DNA of 64,000 nucleotides from Phycisphaerales bacterium. Its GTDB lineage: Bacteria > Planctomycetota > Phycisphaerae > Phycisphaerales > UBA1924. Of the stretch, positions 18,220 through 26,029 are shown piece after piece. A program made the position numbers and the translations under genes. How positions within the stretch are numbered: position 1 is the stretch's first letter; each line of letters opens with the position of its first letter. A model generated the notes under the pieces. The model was given only the letters and a program-made list of their open reading frames with translations. It ran no database searches and was not told where the DNA came from. Where the stretch lies: contig JAJVHS010000010.1 in the NCBI GenBank assembly GCA_022072615.1, positions 1 to 64,000 on the forward strand, written 5' to 3'.

Positions 18220-19319
18220 CGGCCTCCCTCCGCCGAGCTCACCGGCTTCTCGGGCGCGGGCCGCGTCGAGGAGTCGTCCGCGGACGGCTTCGCCGAACCG
18301 TCGGCGCCCTGGGCGCCGGGGTTCACGGTCCGCACCACGGTCGACCAGTCCTGCGGGAAGCGCGAATCGGGAATCTCGCCCGCCTTCACGTTGTTCATCG
18401 CGTCGGGCGCGAGGAACGAGATGCCGGGCATCGAGGTCGGGAACACCAGCGTCGCATTCTTGACGAGCACGTCACGGATGAACTCCATGTTCTTGAGGAA
18501 CACGGCAAGCTGCGGGTTGGAGTTCATCTGCTCGAGGTAGACGGCGGCCTCCTGGTCGCCGGCGGCGCGGATCTCCTGGGCGCGGCGCTCGGCAAAGGCC
18601 CGGATCCGCTTGGCGTTCGAATCGGCCTGCGCGACGATGGCCGCCGCCTCGGCCTCGGCCTTGGCTTCGATGTCCTTGGCGAGCCGGTCGCGGTTCTGAC
18701 CCATGGCCTCGAACACCGCCTTGGACGTTTCCTCGGGGAGGCGCACGCGGTTGATGCCCACGTCGAGCACCTTCACGCCAAGGTCGGCCAGGCCCTGCCC
18801 GCCCGGGCCCTTGGCGATGACCTGGTCGTAGACGAGCTTCTCAAGATCGGGGAGCTGCGACCCGGTCGGGGAGGAGGTGAAGAGCTGGTCCATGCGGAAC
18901 TGGCTCACGGCGCCGAGCGAGCTGCGGAGCAGGCCGCGGAGGGCTTCCTCGGCGCGCTTGTAGTGCTCGTCGGCACGCTCGCCCGCGCCCGAGAACTTCT
19001 TGAAGAAGCGGAGCGGATCGTCGACCTTCCAGGTGCAGAACGCCTCGACGACGATCTGCCGGCTGTCGGCGGTCTGCTGGGTCTCGCTGACGGTCTGGAG
19101 GAACCGCTCGCGGGTGTCGTACTTGGTGACCGACTGGATGGGGTAGGGCCACTTGAAGTAGAGGCCGGGCTCTTTCTTGACGTTGGATTCGTCGGCGCCG
19201 CCGAACGTGGTGCGGACGGCGGACTCGGTGTAGCGCACGGTGTACGTGGCGGTGTAGGAGACCAGCGCCAGCAGCACCAGGGCGGTAAGGATCATCACGA
19301 CCAGTCGATTCACGATCAA
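18216..19319 (-). CDS. hflC: HflC-like SPFH/band 7 membrane protein
   Basis: A 367-residue protein with an N-terminal membrane anchor (residues 5-26) and an SPFH domain (YTESAVRTTFGGADESNVKK onward, with GLYFKWPYPIQSV). The typical HflC elements VLDVGINRVRLPEE and the Ala/Glu/Arg-rich coiled coil (DIEAKAEAEAAAIVAQADSN) are present, followed by FLKNMEFIRDVL. It forms a complex with the HflK-like partner encoded immediately downstream with a four-base overlap. A Pro/Ser-rich tail of about 45 residues ends the protein. It starts 47 bases downstream of the third SPFH gene. Confidence 0.85.
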   Translation of the reverse strand: MIVNRLVVMILTALVLLALVSYTATYTVRYTESAVRTTFGGADESNVKKEPGLYFKWPYPIQSVTKYDTRERFLQTVSETQQTADSRQIVVEAFCTWKVDDPLRFFKKFSGAGERADEHYKRAEEALRGLLRSSLGAVSQFRMDQLFTSSPTGSQLPDLEKLVYDQVIAKGPGGQGLADLGVKVLDVGINRVRLPEETSKAVFEAMGQNRDRLAKDIEAKAEAEAAAIVAQADSNAKRIRAFAERRAQEIRAAGDQEAAVYLEQMNSNPQLAVFLKNMEFIRDVLVKNATLVFPTSMPGISFLAPDAMNNVKAGEIPDSRFPQDWSTVVRTVNPGAQGADGSAKPSADDSSTRPAPEKPVSSAEGGR

Positions 19320-19366
19320 TCTCCTGAAGGGCTCGGCGACCGCGATCGGCGCCCGCCCGGCGGGGT

Positions 19367-21466
19367 TCAGTAGTCGGAGGGCGAGTCGGTCTTGGGCGTG
19401 AATGTGCTCACGCCGGTGTCAACATCCTCAAGATTCGTCTGGACGCGCAGGTCCGGGACCTGATCGCTGACCACGTATACCCGGGCGCCGGACATGGCGG
19501 CCCGGAGCGCGTCGAAGTACTCGCCGGCCTGGAAGACCAGGGGCGAGGCCTCGTACGCCACGATCTGGCCGCGGTACCGGCTGGCCCGCCCGCGCTCACC
19601 CATGTGCCGGGTCCAGCGCTCGGCCTTGGCGGTGGCGATCAGGGCCGCGGCGCTGCCGCCGGCCCGCTCGAGCAGCGCCTGGACCTTGAGTTCCTGGTCC
19701 TTGACCGCGTCGGCGGGCGACTTGTCGGTCATCATCTTCTCGAGCGCCTGGATCTCCGTCGAGATCTCGCGGGCAAGCTCGGTGCTGCCGACGACCTTGG
19801 TCAGGATCTCGATCTCGTCCTTCCGGGCCGATTCGAGCTTTGCCTCTCGCTTGCGATCCGCCTGCACCACCCGCTCGAAGCTGTGGGCGACCTCCTTGTT
19901 GGGGTGGGCGTTGGTGATGCCCACGAACAGGACCTCGATGCCCGCGCCGCGGCCCTTGCCGCTCTCGTCGGGGTTCAGGCGGTCGACACCGGCCTGGACC
20001 GCCTTGCGGATCTCCTCGTTCAGCGCGACGCGGTCGCCGCCGATGATGTCGTCCACCGACCGGCGCGACAGCAGCTCCATGATCTGGCGGCGAGCCACGG
20101 CCGCGAGCAGGTCGTCCCGCATCTCCGGCGGCGCGAACTCGTCGTAGAGCTTCACGTCGCTGATCGAGTAGAGCATCGGGATCTCGGCCGCCACCAGCGC
20201 CACGCCGGATTGGCCGGTCCGTTCCACCGTGCCCGAGTCCAGCCGGGAGGGCTGGACGATCTGGAAGACCTCCTCACCGACGTGGTCGTTGGTCCAGAGG
20301 ATCGCGGCCTCGGGGTTGGCCGGCGGGGGCGACCCGAGGTCCAGCCTGCGGATGCCCGTGGTCGTGTAGCCCAGGATCTCGCGGGGCTTGTCGGGGAGCT
20401 TGCGCGAATACTCGGCGACCTCGACGCGCTCGATCGGCCAGGGAAGCTTGACGTTGAGCCCCGGGTCGAGAACGCGGGTGGCGGCGCCCCACCGCAGGAC
20501 CAGGGCGCGCTGATCGGGCTGGACGACCGTGAACGACGACAGCCCCCACACCACCACGAGCGCCACCAGCACCAGCGTGCCCAGCCGGCGCGACACCAGC
20601 TGGTAGAACCAGCTCGACGACACGTCGAACCCGAGCTGGTAGTTGATCGCCTCGCTGATCGACTGCGCAATCCGATCGGGCGCCGCGATGAAGGCCAGGA
20701 TGCGCGAATCGAACGCCGGGCGCGGGTTCTCGCCCGGGCGCCGCGGCCGGTACAGGTCGAGCACGAAGTTGAGGAACACCTCCGCGCCCATGATGACCAT
20801 CGCGACCGTCAGGCCGATGGGCAGGTACTGGCGGAGGGTGTCGGGGCCGGCGTAATCCACGAAGTGCGAAACCGCCAGCGCCACACCGATGAGCGACGAG
20901 GCCACCGCGTACGCCGCGCCGCCGCGGAGATTGGCCCACGCCGGCTGCTTGGCCATGCCCGAGACGAACCGAGCGAAGATGAACCCCACCACCCCCAGCG
21001 TCAGGCCCAGCGCGATCGCCCACCCGTTGGGATCGCCGATCGTGAGATGATCCTCGAGCATGTGCTCGCGGATCGCCATGAACCGCACGATGCCGAACGT
21101 CACCAGCCCGGCGCCCACCAGCAGGCTCAGGCCCGGGAGGAAGAACTTGTACAGGCCCGCGAGCCGGCGGCCGGCCGCCCGGAACTCGTCCCCGCCCTCG
21201 AAGACCGAGCTGCTCGACCCGGGCGCCTGTGCCAGCGCCTCGGCTTCGAGGGCCTCGATCCGCTCCCGGCGGTGCTGGTCAAAGACGATGGCCAGCCCGA
21301 GCCACACGGGAACGCCGAACCCGACGATGATCGCGCCCGAGAGGGTCGCAAGATCGCGGTTCAGCACGCCGTAGATGACCAGGGCGAGCGTCTGGGCGAT
21401 CTGGAGGATCAGACCCAGGACGGAGACACTCGTCGCCTTGCGATACGTGAGATAGTCGGCCTTCAT
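19367..21466 (-). CDS. Polytopic membrane protein with an HflK-like SPFH domain
   Basis: About 699 residues from the ATG at 21466 (MKADYLTYRKATSV); an upstream ATG at 21577 would add 37 residues of Gly/Arg-rich sequence. Six hydrophobic segments occupy residues 11-237 (about 11-33, 42-62, 107-128, 149-168, 183-201, 216-237) and a seventh is at 296-311. An SPFH domain follows (VVQPDQRALVLRWGAATRVL, with GLNVKLPWPIERVEV), then a helical region and a C-terminus like that of HflK (GERGRASRYRGQIVAYEASP). A polytopic domain fused ahead of an SPFH domain is not the standard HflK layout. It is the first gene of the presumed operon leading through hflC, hflK and the ABC transporter genes. Confidence 0.82.
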   Translation of the reverse strand: MKADYLTYRKATSVSVLGLILQIAQTLALVIYGVLNRDLATLSGAIIVGFGVPVWLGLAIVFDQHRRERIEALEAEALAQAPGSSSSVFEGGDEFRAAGRRLAGLYKFFLPGLSLLVGAGLVTFGIVRFMAIREHMLEDHLTIGDPNGWAIALGLTLGVVGFIFARFVSGMAKQPAWANLRGGAAYAVASSLIGVALAVSHFVDYAGPDTLRQYLPIGLTVAMVIMGAEVFLNFVLDLYRPRRPGENPRPAFDSRILAFIAAPDRIAQSISEAINYQLGFDVSSSWFYQLVSRRLGTLVLVALVVVWGLSSFTVVQPDQRALVLRWGAATRVLDPGLNVKLPWPIERVEVAEYSRKLPDKPREILGYTTTGIRRLDLGSPPPANPEAAILWTNDHVGEEVFQIVQPSRLDSGTVERTGQSGVALVAAEIPMLYSISDVKLYDEFAPPEMRDDLLAAVARRQIMELLSRRSVDDIIGGDRVALNEEIRKAVQAGVDRLNPDESGKGRGAGIEVLFVGITNAHPNKEVAHSFERVVQADRKREAKLESARKDEIEILTKVVGSTELAREISTEIQALEKMMTDKSPADAVKDQELKVQALLERAGGSAAALIATAKAERWTRHMGERGRASRYRGQIVAYEASPLVFQAGEYFDALRAAMSGARVYVVSDQVPDLRVQTNLEDVDTGVSTFTPKTDSPSDY

Positions 21467-22016
21467 CCGTTGACCCGCTGCCGCGGCTCCACGCTGCCCA
21501 ACATGCCCGAAACCGGGCGACTGTCCGCCGTCGAAGACCCCCGTCTCGAGTCGACGCACCCTAGGCCCAAGATTCATACCGGCCGGTTACCGGAGAGGGT
21601 TCACGCCGCGGCCCCCGCCAAGGGCCCCAATTCTGCCACCTCAACCGGGGACTGTCCACCGATCGGAGAAACCGGTCGGCGCCAGACCGGCCGATCTTGC
21701 GCATTTCCCTTCCCGACCCCCCGTCGACGGCCCCTCCCCGGACCGCATCGACCGGGAGTGCCAACCAACGGTGCAAGGCACCGGGAGCACCGGCGCCTTG
21801 CGTCAGGAGGAGATCTGCCCTTCTGGCACGGCTGCTACGAATGGCGCGAACCCGGGTTCGCGCCGCAGCGAAGAAAATCCTCTCTTCCCCGCCGACCGGC
21901 CATCTGCGCCCTGTTGACGGGCGCCGGTTGCCCTCACCCCTCACCGGTGGAACACTCTTTCTCCCCGCCGATCGCTCTTGCGGGCACAGCCGGGACCCAG
22001 GTCCGACGCCACCACC
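21467..22016. other. Divergent intergenic region with palindromes
   Basis: About 550 bases separate the SPFH operon start from the divergent ABC-2 permease. No good coding frame was found. It holds the 22-base palindrome listed separately and a weaker inverted repeat with arms CCGGTC and GACCGG near 21672-21690. Promoters for both directions should be here, but no confident -35/-10 pair was picked. Confidence 0.5.
21843..21864. promoter_or_regulatory. Perfect 22-base palindrome in a divergent promoter region
   Basis: Arms GGCGCGAACCC (21843-21853) and GGGTTCGCGCC (21854-21864) are exact reverse complements with no spacer. The site lies 153 bases upstream of the ABC-2 permease ATG and about 380 bases from the SPFH gene start. 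A dimeric regulator could bind it; no neighbouring gene encodes an obvious candidate. Confidence 0.45.
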
Positions 22017-23375
22017 ATGTTCCAGCAGCTCATCCCCATTGCCCGCAACGCCTTCGTCGAGAGCCTCCGCCAGCCCATCTTCCTGCTGCTCATCCTGCTG
22101 GCCGGCATTCTCCAGGTTTTCAACACCTGGAACACAGGCTACTCGATGGGCTACACGGAGGCCGGCGAGGTCAGCGGCGACAACAAGCTGCTGCTGGACA
22201 TCGGCATGTCCACGGTGTTCGTGGCGGCGATGCTCCTGGCGGCGTTCATCGCCACCAGCGTGCTCTCGCGTGAGATCGAGAACAAGACCGTGCTGACGGT
22301 GGTCTCAAAGCCGGTCGCGCGGCCGCTGCTGATCATCGGCAAGTACCTGGGCGTCGCGGGCGCGATCACGGTCGCGACGGTCACCATGCTCATCTACCTT
22401 CTGTTCGCCATCCGCCACGGCGTGATGAGCACGGCGGCCGACGAGCTCGACGGTCCGGTGCTGCTGTTCTCCTTCGGCGCCACCATCATCTCGCTGGGCC
22501 TGGCGGCGTGGACGAACTACTTCTACGGCTGGAACTTCCCGCAGACCGCCGTCTCGCTGCTGCTGCCCTTCTGCGCCGTCGGCTACTTCCTCACCCTGTG
22601 CCTGAGCAAGGAATGGCAGCCCCAGTCGCCGTTCCTTGATTTTAAGCCCCAGATCACCCTCGCCTGCTTCTGCCTGATGATGGCGGTGCTGGTGCTCACG
22701 AGCATCGCGACCGCGGCGTCGGCCCGGCTCAAGCAGGTGCCGACGATCGCGATCTGCATCATCGTGTTCGTGCTCTCGCTGCTCACCAACCACCTGCTGG
22801 GCCGCTACGCGTTCAACAACAAGTTCGTAGCGATCATCAGGGAGGCGGCGCCGGTCGAATTCAACCAGACCGGTCTGATCAAGCCCGGCGACGCCTACAC
22901 CGTCGAGCTCCAGCAGGACCCCACCACCTCCATCAAGCCCGGCGACCCCTTCTATTACGGCCCGAGCCCCAACGGGTCGGCGATCCTGGTCCGGGGTTTC
23001 GACCGCTTCCAGGGCGACCCCGCCGACGGCAGCAGGTTCATCAACCCCGAGACTCCCTTTGCGCTCGTGGTGACCGAATCAAAGGGCACGCACCTGTCCG
23101 TCCGCGTCGCCGGCAGCGGCGCCGAGGGCATGATCGTCCGCCCGCCCGCCGAGGGCGATTTCGTGTTCACCGAGCCCACCAGGCTGACCTGGGCGGCGCT
23201 GGTTCCCTGGGCCATCCTGCCCAACCTCCAGAACTTCTGGCTGATCGACGCCGTCACCCAGAACCAGTATGTGCCGCCCTACCACGCGGTGCTCGTGGTC
23301 GTCTACGCCGGGGCGCAGATCTGCGTTTTCCTGTGCCTGGCGGTCATGTTGTTTCAGAAGCGTGACGTTGGATAG
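22017..23375 (+). CDS. ABC-2 type transporter permease
   Basis: About 452 residues from the ATG at 22017 (MFQQLIPIARNAFVES). An upstream TTG at 21978 is less likely. The N-terminal part has the ABC-2 permease pattern: a membrane segment (about 16-36), REIENKTVLTVVSKPVARP with GKYLG (the contact region for an ATPase), then five further segments up to about residue 260. A soluble beta-rich domain of about 140 residues (260-400) precedes a final pair of hydrophobic segments. It shares layout with the permease at 13409-15376, including the extracytoplasmic insert. No ATPase gene is adjacent on this strand, so it may use the ATPase at 15373-16740 or one elsewhere; this is inference. Confidence 0.8.
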   Translation: MFQQLIPIARNAFVESLRQPIFLLLILLAGILQVFNTWNTGYSMGYTEAGEVSGDNKLLLDIGMSTVFVAAMLLAAFIATSVLSREIENKTVLTVVSKPVARPLLIIGKYLGVAGAITVATVTMLIYLLFAIRHGVMSTAADELDGPVLLFSFGATIISLGLAAWTNYFYGWNFPQTAVSLLLPFCAVGYFLTLCLSKEWQPQSPFLDFKPQITLACFCLMMAVLVLTSIATAASARLKQVPTIAICIIVFVLSLLTNHLLGRYAFNNKFVAIIREAAPVEFNQTGLIKPGDAYTVELQQDPTTSIKPGDPFYYGPSPNGSAILVRGFDRFQGDPADGSRFINPETPFALVVTESKGTHLSVRVAGSGAEGMIVRPPAEGDFVFTEPTRLTWAALVPWAILPNLQNFWLIDAVTQNQYVPPYHAVLVVVYAGAQICVFLCLAVMLFQKRDVG

Positions 23376-23422
23376 GCCCTGGAGGGCCCAAAACGCCCTT
23401 CCTCAGGGCCGTCCGGCCCTGA
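23375..23422 (+). terminator. Tandem hairpins after the permease gene
   Basis: Two hairpins: GGCCCT-GG-AGGGCC (23375-23388), overlapping the stop codon, and TCAGGGCC-GTCC-GGCCCTGA (23403-23422), a perfect eight-base stem. Neither is followed by a T tract, so they may act as transcript 3'-end stabilisers, a weak terminator, or a protein site. Confidence 0.4.
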
Positions 23423-23563
23423 TGGGCTAGCCCCGGCGTGGATACCGGGTTAGACTTTTCCAGGAACGAGAATTCTGCGGACGCCCGCCACGTTTTCCCG
23501 CGGCCCGCATGTTCCGGGGGCCGCCGCCCGGGCGTCTTCGCGTTCAAAAGTGGAAGGACACCC

Positions 23564-23809
23564 ATGGGATTCGCTGAACTCGACAAGCGCAAGAAGATCA
23601 CCATCATCGTGGCCGGCGTGGGCCTGGCCGTCGGGGCCCTGCTGATCATCAACGCGGGCACCGGCGGCGGCATCAAGGAAGCCATCGCGCCGACGCCCAA
23701 GCCCGAGCCCCCGGCGATGGAGACCAAGGCGAAGGAGACGTACGTCCGCCAGCGCGAGGAACTCAAGGAAGCCGAGGAAACCGGTCAGGCCTCGAGCGCC
23801 GGCGGCTGA
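23564..23809 (+). CDS. Small single-pass membrane protein
   Basis: An 81-residue protein starting at an ATG with GGAAGGA seven bases upstream. It has a short charged N-terminus (MGFAELDKRKK), one membrane segment (residues 12-30, ITIIVAGVGLAVGALLII) and a Pro-rich then Glu/Lys-rich soluble tail. The frame is open upstream to 23438, but that part runs through hairpin-containing DNA and has no good start signal. Function is unknown. It is followed at once by a strong terminator. Confidence 0.7.
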   Translation: MGFAELDKRKKITIIVAGVGLAVGALLIINAGTGGGIKEAIAPTPKPEPPAMETKAKETYVRQREELKEAEETGQASSAGG

Positions 23810-23835
23810 TCTCCCCAGCCATCCCTGAACAAAAG

Positions 23836-23873
23836 AAAAACCTCGCCGACCGCATGAGTCGGCGAGGTTTTTT
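23836..23873. terminator. Bidirectional Rho-independent terminator
   Basis: Stem AACCTCGCCGAC (23839-23850), loop CGCATGA, GTCGGCGAGGTT (23858-23869), flanked by an A-rich run on the left and a T run on the right. It can terminate both the small membrane protein gene (plus) and the rpsF transcript (minus), which converge here. Confidence 0.9.
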
Positions 23874-23924
23874 ATTGGACGTGCAGCTCGCAGCCCGGAG
23901 CGTGCCGACGCGGACCGTCCCCCA

Positions 23925-24365
23925 TCAACCCGCGCTGGCGGGCTCGGGGGCCGGCGCCGCCGGAGCCGCCGCCGCTTCTGCGGGCGCCGCGGCCTGGGTG
24001 CCGCGCAGGCGGATCTCCGACTCGAGCTCGCGGCGGCCGTCGGTCGCCTGGATCTCCTCGGGCGAGAGGTGATCGGCCCGGAGGATCAGCACGCGCAGCA
24101 CCTTCTCCGAAAGGTTGCAGTCGCGCTCGATGTGGCCGAGCTGGTCGTTGGGAGCCTTGAAGTACACCAGGATGTACACGCCGCGCTTCTGGCCGTCGAT
24201 CTCATAGGCCAGGCGGCGGTCGTCCCACTTGCGCATGGCGAGGATCTCGCCGTGGCCGCGGCTGATGATCTCCTTGATGTGCTCGACCGCCCCGCCAAGG
24301 TCGGCGGCGACCGCCTGGCTGAGGAGGAACATGGCTTCGTACGTGTATTCACGGCGTCCGGGCAT
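23925..24365 (-). CDS. rpsF: 30S ribosomal protein bS6
   Basis: A 146-residue bS6 from the ATG at 24365, which has GGAAGGAAG upstream; the longer frame to 24443 is not needed. bS6 binds 16S rRNA with bS18 in the platform. Core features are YEAMFLLSQAVA, HGEILAMRKWDDRRLAYEI and KRGVYILVYFKAP. The C-terminal 35 residues are Ala/Pro-rich, an extension beyond the core fold. It is the last gene of the minus-strand block after pth. bS18 and bL9, commonly encoded next to bS6, do not follow here because the strand ends at a terminator. Confidence 0.95.
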   Translation of the reverse strand: MPGRREYTYEAMFLLSQAVAADLGGAVEHIKEIISRGHGEILAMRKWDDRRLAYEIDGQKRGVYILVYFKAPNDQLGHIERDCNLSEKVLRVLILRADHLSPEEIQATDGRRELESEIRLRGTQAAAPAEAAAAPAAPAPEPASAG

Positions 24366-24435
24366 GATCGACTTCCTTCCTTCGTGATTCAGCGTGGGCC
24401 GATTGCGTCCCACCGTTTCGGTCTTCGACGTGTTC

Positions 24436-25065
24436 TCAACCACCCGCGGGAGGGGTCGCGTTCTCGCCCGCCCCGCTGTTCTTGACGTTGTACTTGTTCA
24501 TGGCCGCGTCCACCCCGCGGCTGATGAAGAGCTCCAGCGCCCCGCACGCGTCCTCGATGGCCTTCTCCAGCAGCGGCTGTTCCTCGTGGATGAACCGGCT
24601 GAGCACGAAGTCCGCCTGGTTCATCACCGAGGGCTTGCCGCCCGAGGGCTGCATGCCAATCCCGACGCGCAGTCGGGGGTACTGGTCCGTTCCCAGGGCC
24701 CGCTCGATATCTCCCAGGCCGTTGTGGCCGCCCGCCCCCCCACCCGGGCGGATGCGGATCATCCCCGTGGGCAGCGCCAGGTCGTCGGTGATGACCATCA
24801 GGTCGCGAGGCACCTCGACCGTCTTGAAGAACGCCACCGCCTCGGCGACGGCCATGCCCGACCGGTTCATGTACGTCGTGGGACGGACGAGCAGGCACTT
24901 CTCGCCCGCGATTCGCCCTTCCACGCACGCCGCGTGGAACCGCGACCGGACCGTGCCGTCGATCCCCGTCTTCCCCGCGAGGCGCTCGATCACCATGAAC
25001 CCGACGTTGTGCCGGGTCCTGGCGTATTCGAGTCCGGGGTTTCCGAGTCCGACGAGCATTTTCAT
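24436..25065 (-). CDS. pth: Peptidyl-tRNA hydrolase
   Basis: A 209-residue enzyme that frees tRNA from peptidyl-tRNAs released early from ribosomes. The family N-terminus is MLVGLGNPGLEYARTRHNVGF, containing the catalytic His and the Asn ligands (GNPG, RHNVG); other motifs are RPTTYMNRSG, ITDDLALPTG and GGGAGGHNGLGDI. The start could be the ATG at 25065 or the one at 25059 (MLVGLG); neither has a clear purine-rich ribosome binding site, and the bases upstream are pyrimidine-rich. The frame is open far upstream into rplY on another frame, but that part is a shadow. It lies between rplY and rpsF with 116 and 70 base gaps. Confidence 0.96.
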   Translation of the reverse strand: MKMLVGLGNPGLEYARTRHNVGFMVIERLAGKTGIDGTVRSRFHAACVEGRIAGEKCLLVRPTTYMNRSGMAVAEAVAFFKTVEVPRDLMVITDDLALPTGMIRIRPGGGAGGHNGLGDIERALGTDQYPRLRVGIGMQPSGGKPSVMNQADFVLSRFIHEEQPLLEKAIEDACGALELFISRGVDAAMNKYNVKNSGAGENATPPAGG

Positions 25066-25181
25066 GACGCTGGAGGCAGGAGGAAAACCGCAACAGGCAA
25101 CGGGGAACGTGACCGACGCGGATCGGCGCCGGGCGCGGGTGGGTGTTGCCCGCACGCGCCCGGCACCGGCCGGGTGTGTGG

Positions 25182-25913
25182 TTACTTCTTGGGCGCCGCC
25201 GCCTTGGCGTCCTTCGCGGGCGCCGCCGCCTTGGCTCCCGCCGCTCCGGCGGCGGCCTCGCCCTCGGCGGGCTTCTTGGCGGTGATGACCTCGGGCTGAG
25301 CCGCCTCGCCGGTCGGCGCCGCGGCCGCCTCGGCCACGACGATCTCGGCCTGGACCACGATCTGCGCGACCATCGCGTGCGGATCGGTGAGCAGCTTCAT
25401 GTTCGCCGGCAGCTTCACGTCCGAGGCGTGGATCGCGTGACCCACGTCGAGCTCGGCGACGTTCACCTCGATGAAGTCGGGCAGCTCGGTGACCACGCAC
25501 TCGACCTCGAGCTCCGAGACCGGGTGCATCAGGATGGCGCCGGCCTGCTTGAGGCCCTTGGCCTCGCCGATCAGGTGCACCGGGACCAGCGTGCGGACGC
25601 GGTCGGTGAGGCTGACGCGGGTGAAGTCCGCGTGCACGATGTTCGTGCCCAGGTAATCAAACTGAAGGTCGCGCAGCAGCACCATCTGCTGGGCCTCGAA
25701 GCCGGCGTCGGCGGCCACGTCGAGCCGGAAGATCTTCTCGCCCTTGGAGACCAGCCGCGTGAAGTCGCGGTGGTTCAGGGCGATCGCCACGGGCTCCTTG
25801 CCGCGGCCGTACACGACCGCCGGCAGTGACCCCGCCTCGCGCAGACGGTTGTTGTACCGCGTCCCGACCCGCTCGCGACGCTTGACGCTCAACATCGGTG
25901 CTTTCTCGTGCAT
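25182..25913 (-). CDS. rplY: 50S ribosomal protein bL25 (Ctc/TL5 type)
   Basis: A 243-residue bL25 of the long, general-stress Ctc type, which binds 5S rRNA. The N-terminal 5S-binding domain has RRERVGTRYNNRLREAGSLP and VVYGRGKEPVAIAL; the C-terminal TL5 domain includes VPVHLIGEAKGLKQAGAIL, and PVSELEVECVVTELPDFIEV. An Ala/Lys-rich tail of about 45 residues follows (AKAAAPAKDAKAAAPKK). It sits between the fused glmU-prs gene and pth, the same relative place as ctc in Bacillus subtilis. Confidence 0.95.
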   Translation of the reverse strand: MHEKAPMLSVKRRERVGTRYNNRLREAGSLPAVVYGRGKEPVAIALNHRDFTRLVSKGEKIFRLDVAADAGFEAQQMVLLRDLQFDYLGTNIVHADFTRVSLTDRVRTLVPVHLIGEAKGLKQAGAILMHPVSELEVECVVTELPDFIEVNVAELDVGHAIHASDVKLPANMKLLTDPHAMVAQIVVQAEIVVAEAAAAPTGEAAQPEVITAKKPAEGEAAAGAAGAKAAAPAKDAKAAAPKK

Positions 25914-25976
25914 GACTGGCTCCAGATCCTTTCGGTCGAGGGCAGCGCCCCACGACCCGCTTCCATCTCATATTTC

Positions 25977-26018
25977 AACTTTGAACTTTGAACTTTGAAC
26001 TTTGAACTTTGTACTTTG
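25977..26018 (+). repeat. Tandem heptamer array (AACTTTG)6
   Basis: Five perfect copies of AACTTTG (25977-26011) and a sixth with one change (TACTTTG, 26012-26018), then a partial unit. The array fills the gap between rplY and the fused glmU-prs gene, twelve bases from the latter's stop. Its low GC contrasts with the flanks. The reverse complement CAAAGTT recurs in decayed form at 10659-10679. Confidence 0.9.
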
Positions 26019-26029
26019 AACTGTTCCCT

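Noticed and set aside
19604-22273. Long plus-strand frame opposite the SPFH gene
   Set aside because: Same cause: a GC-rich antisense shadow with low-complexity translation, running into the real permease in another frame.
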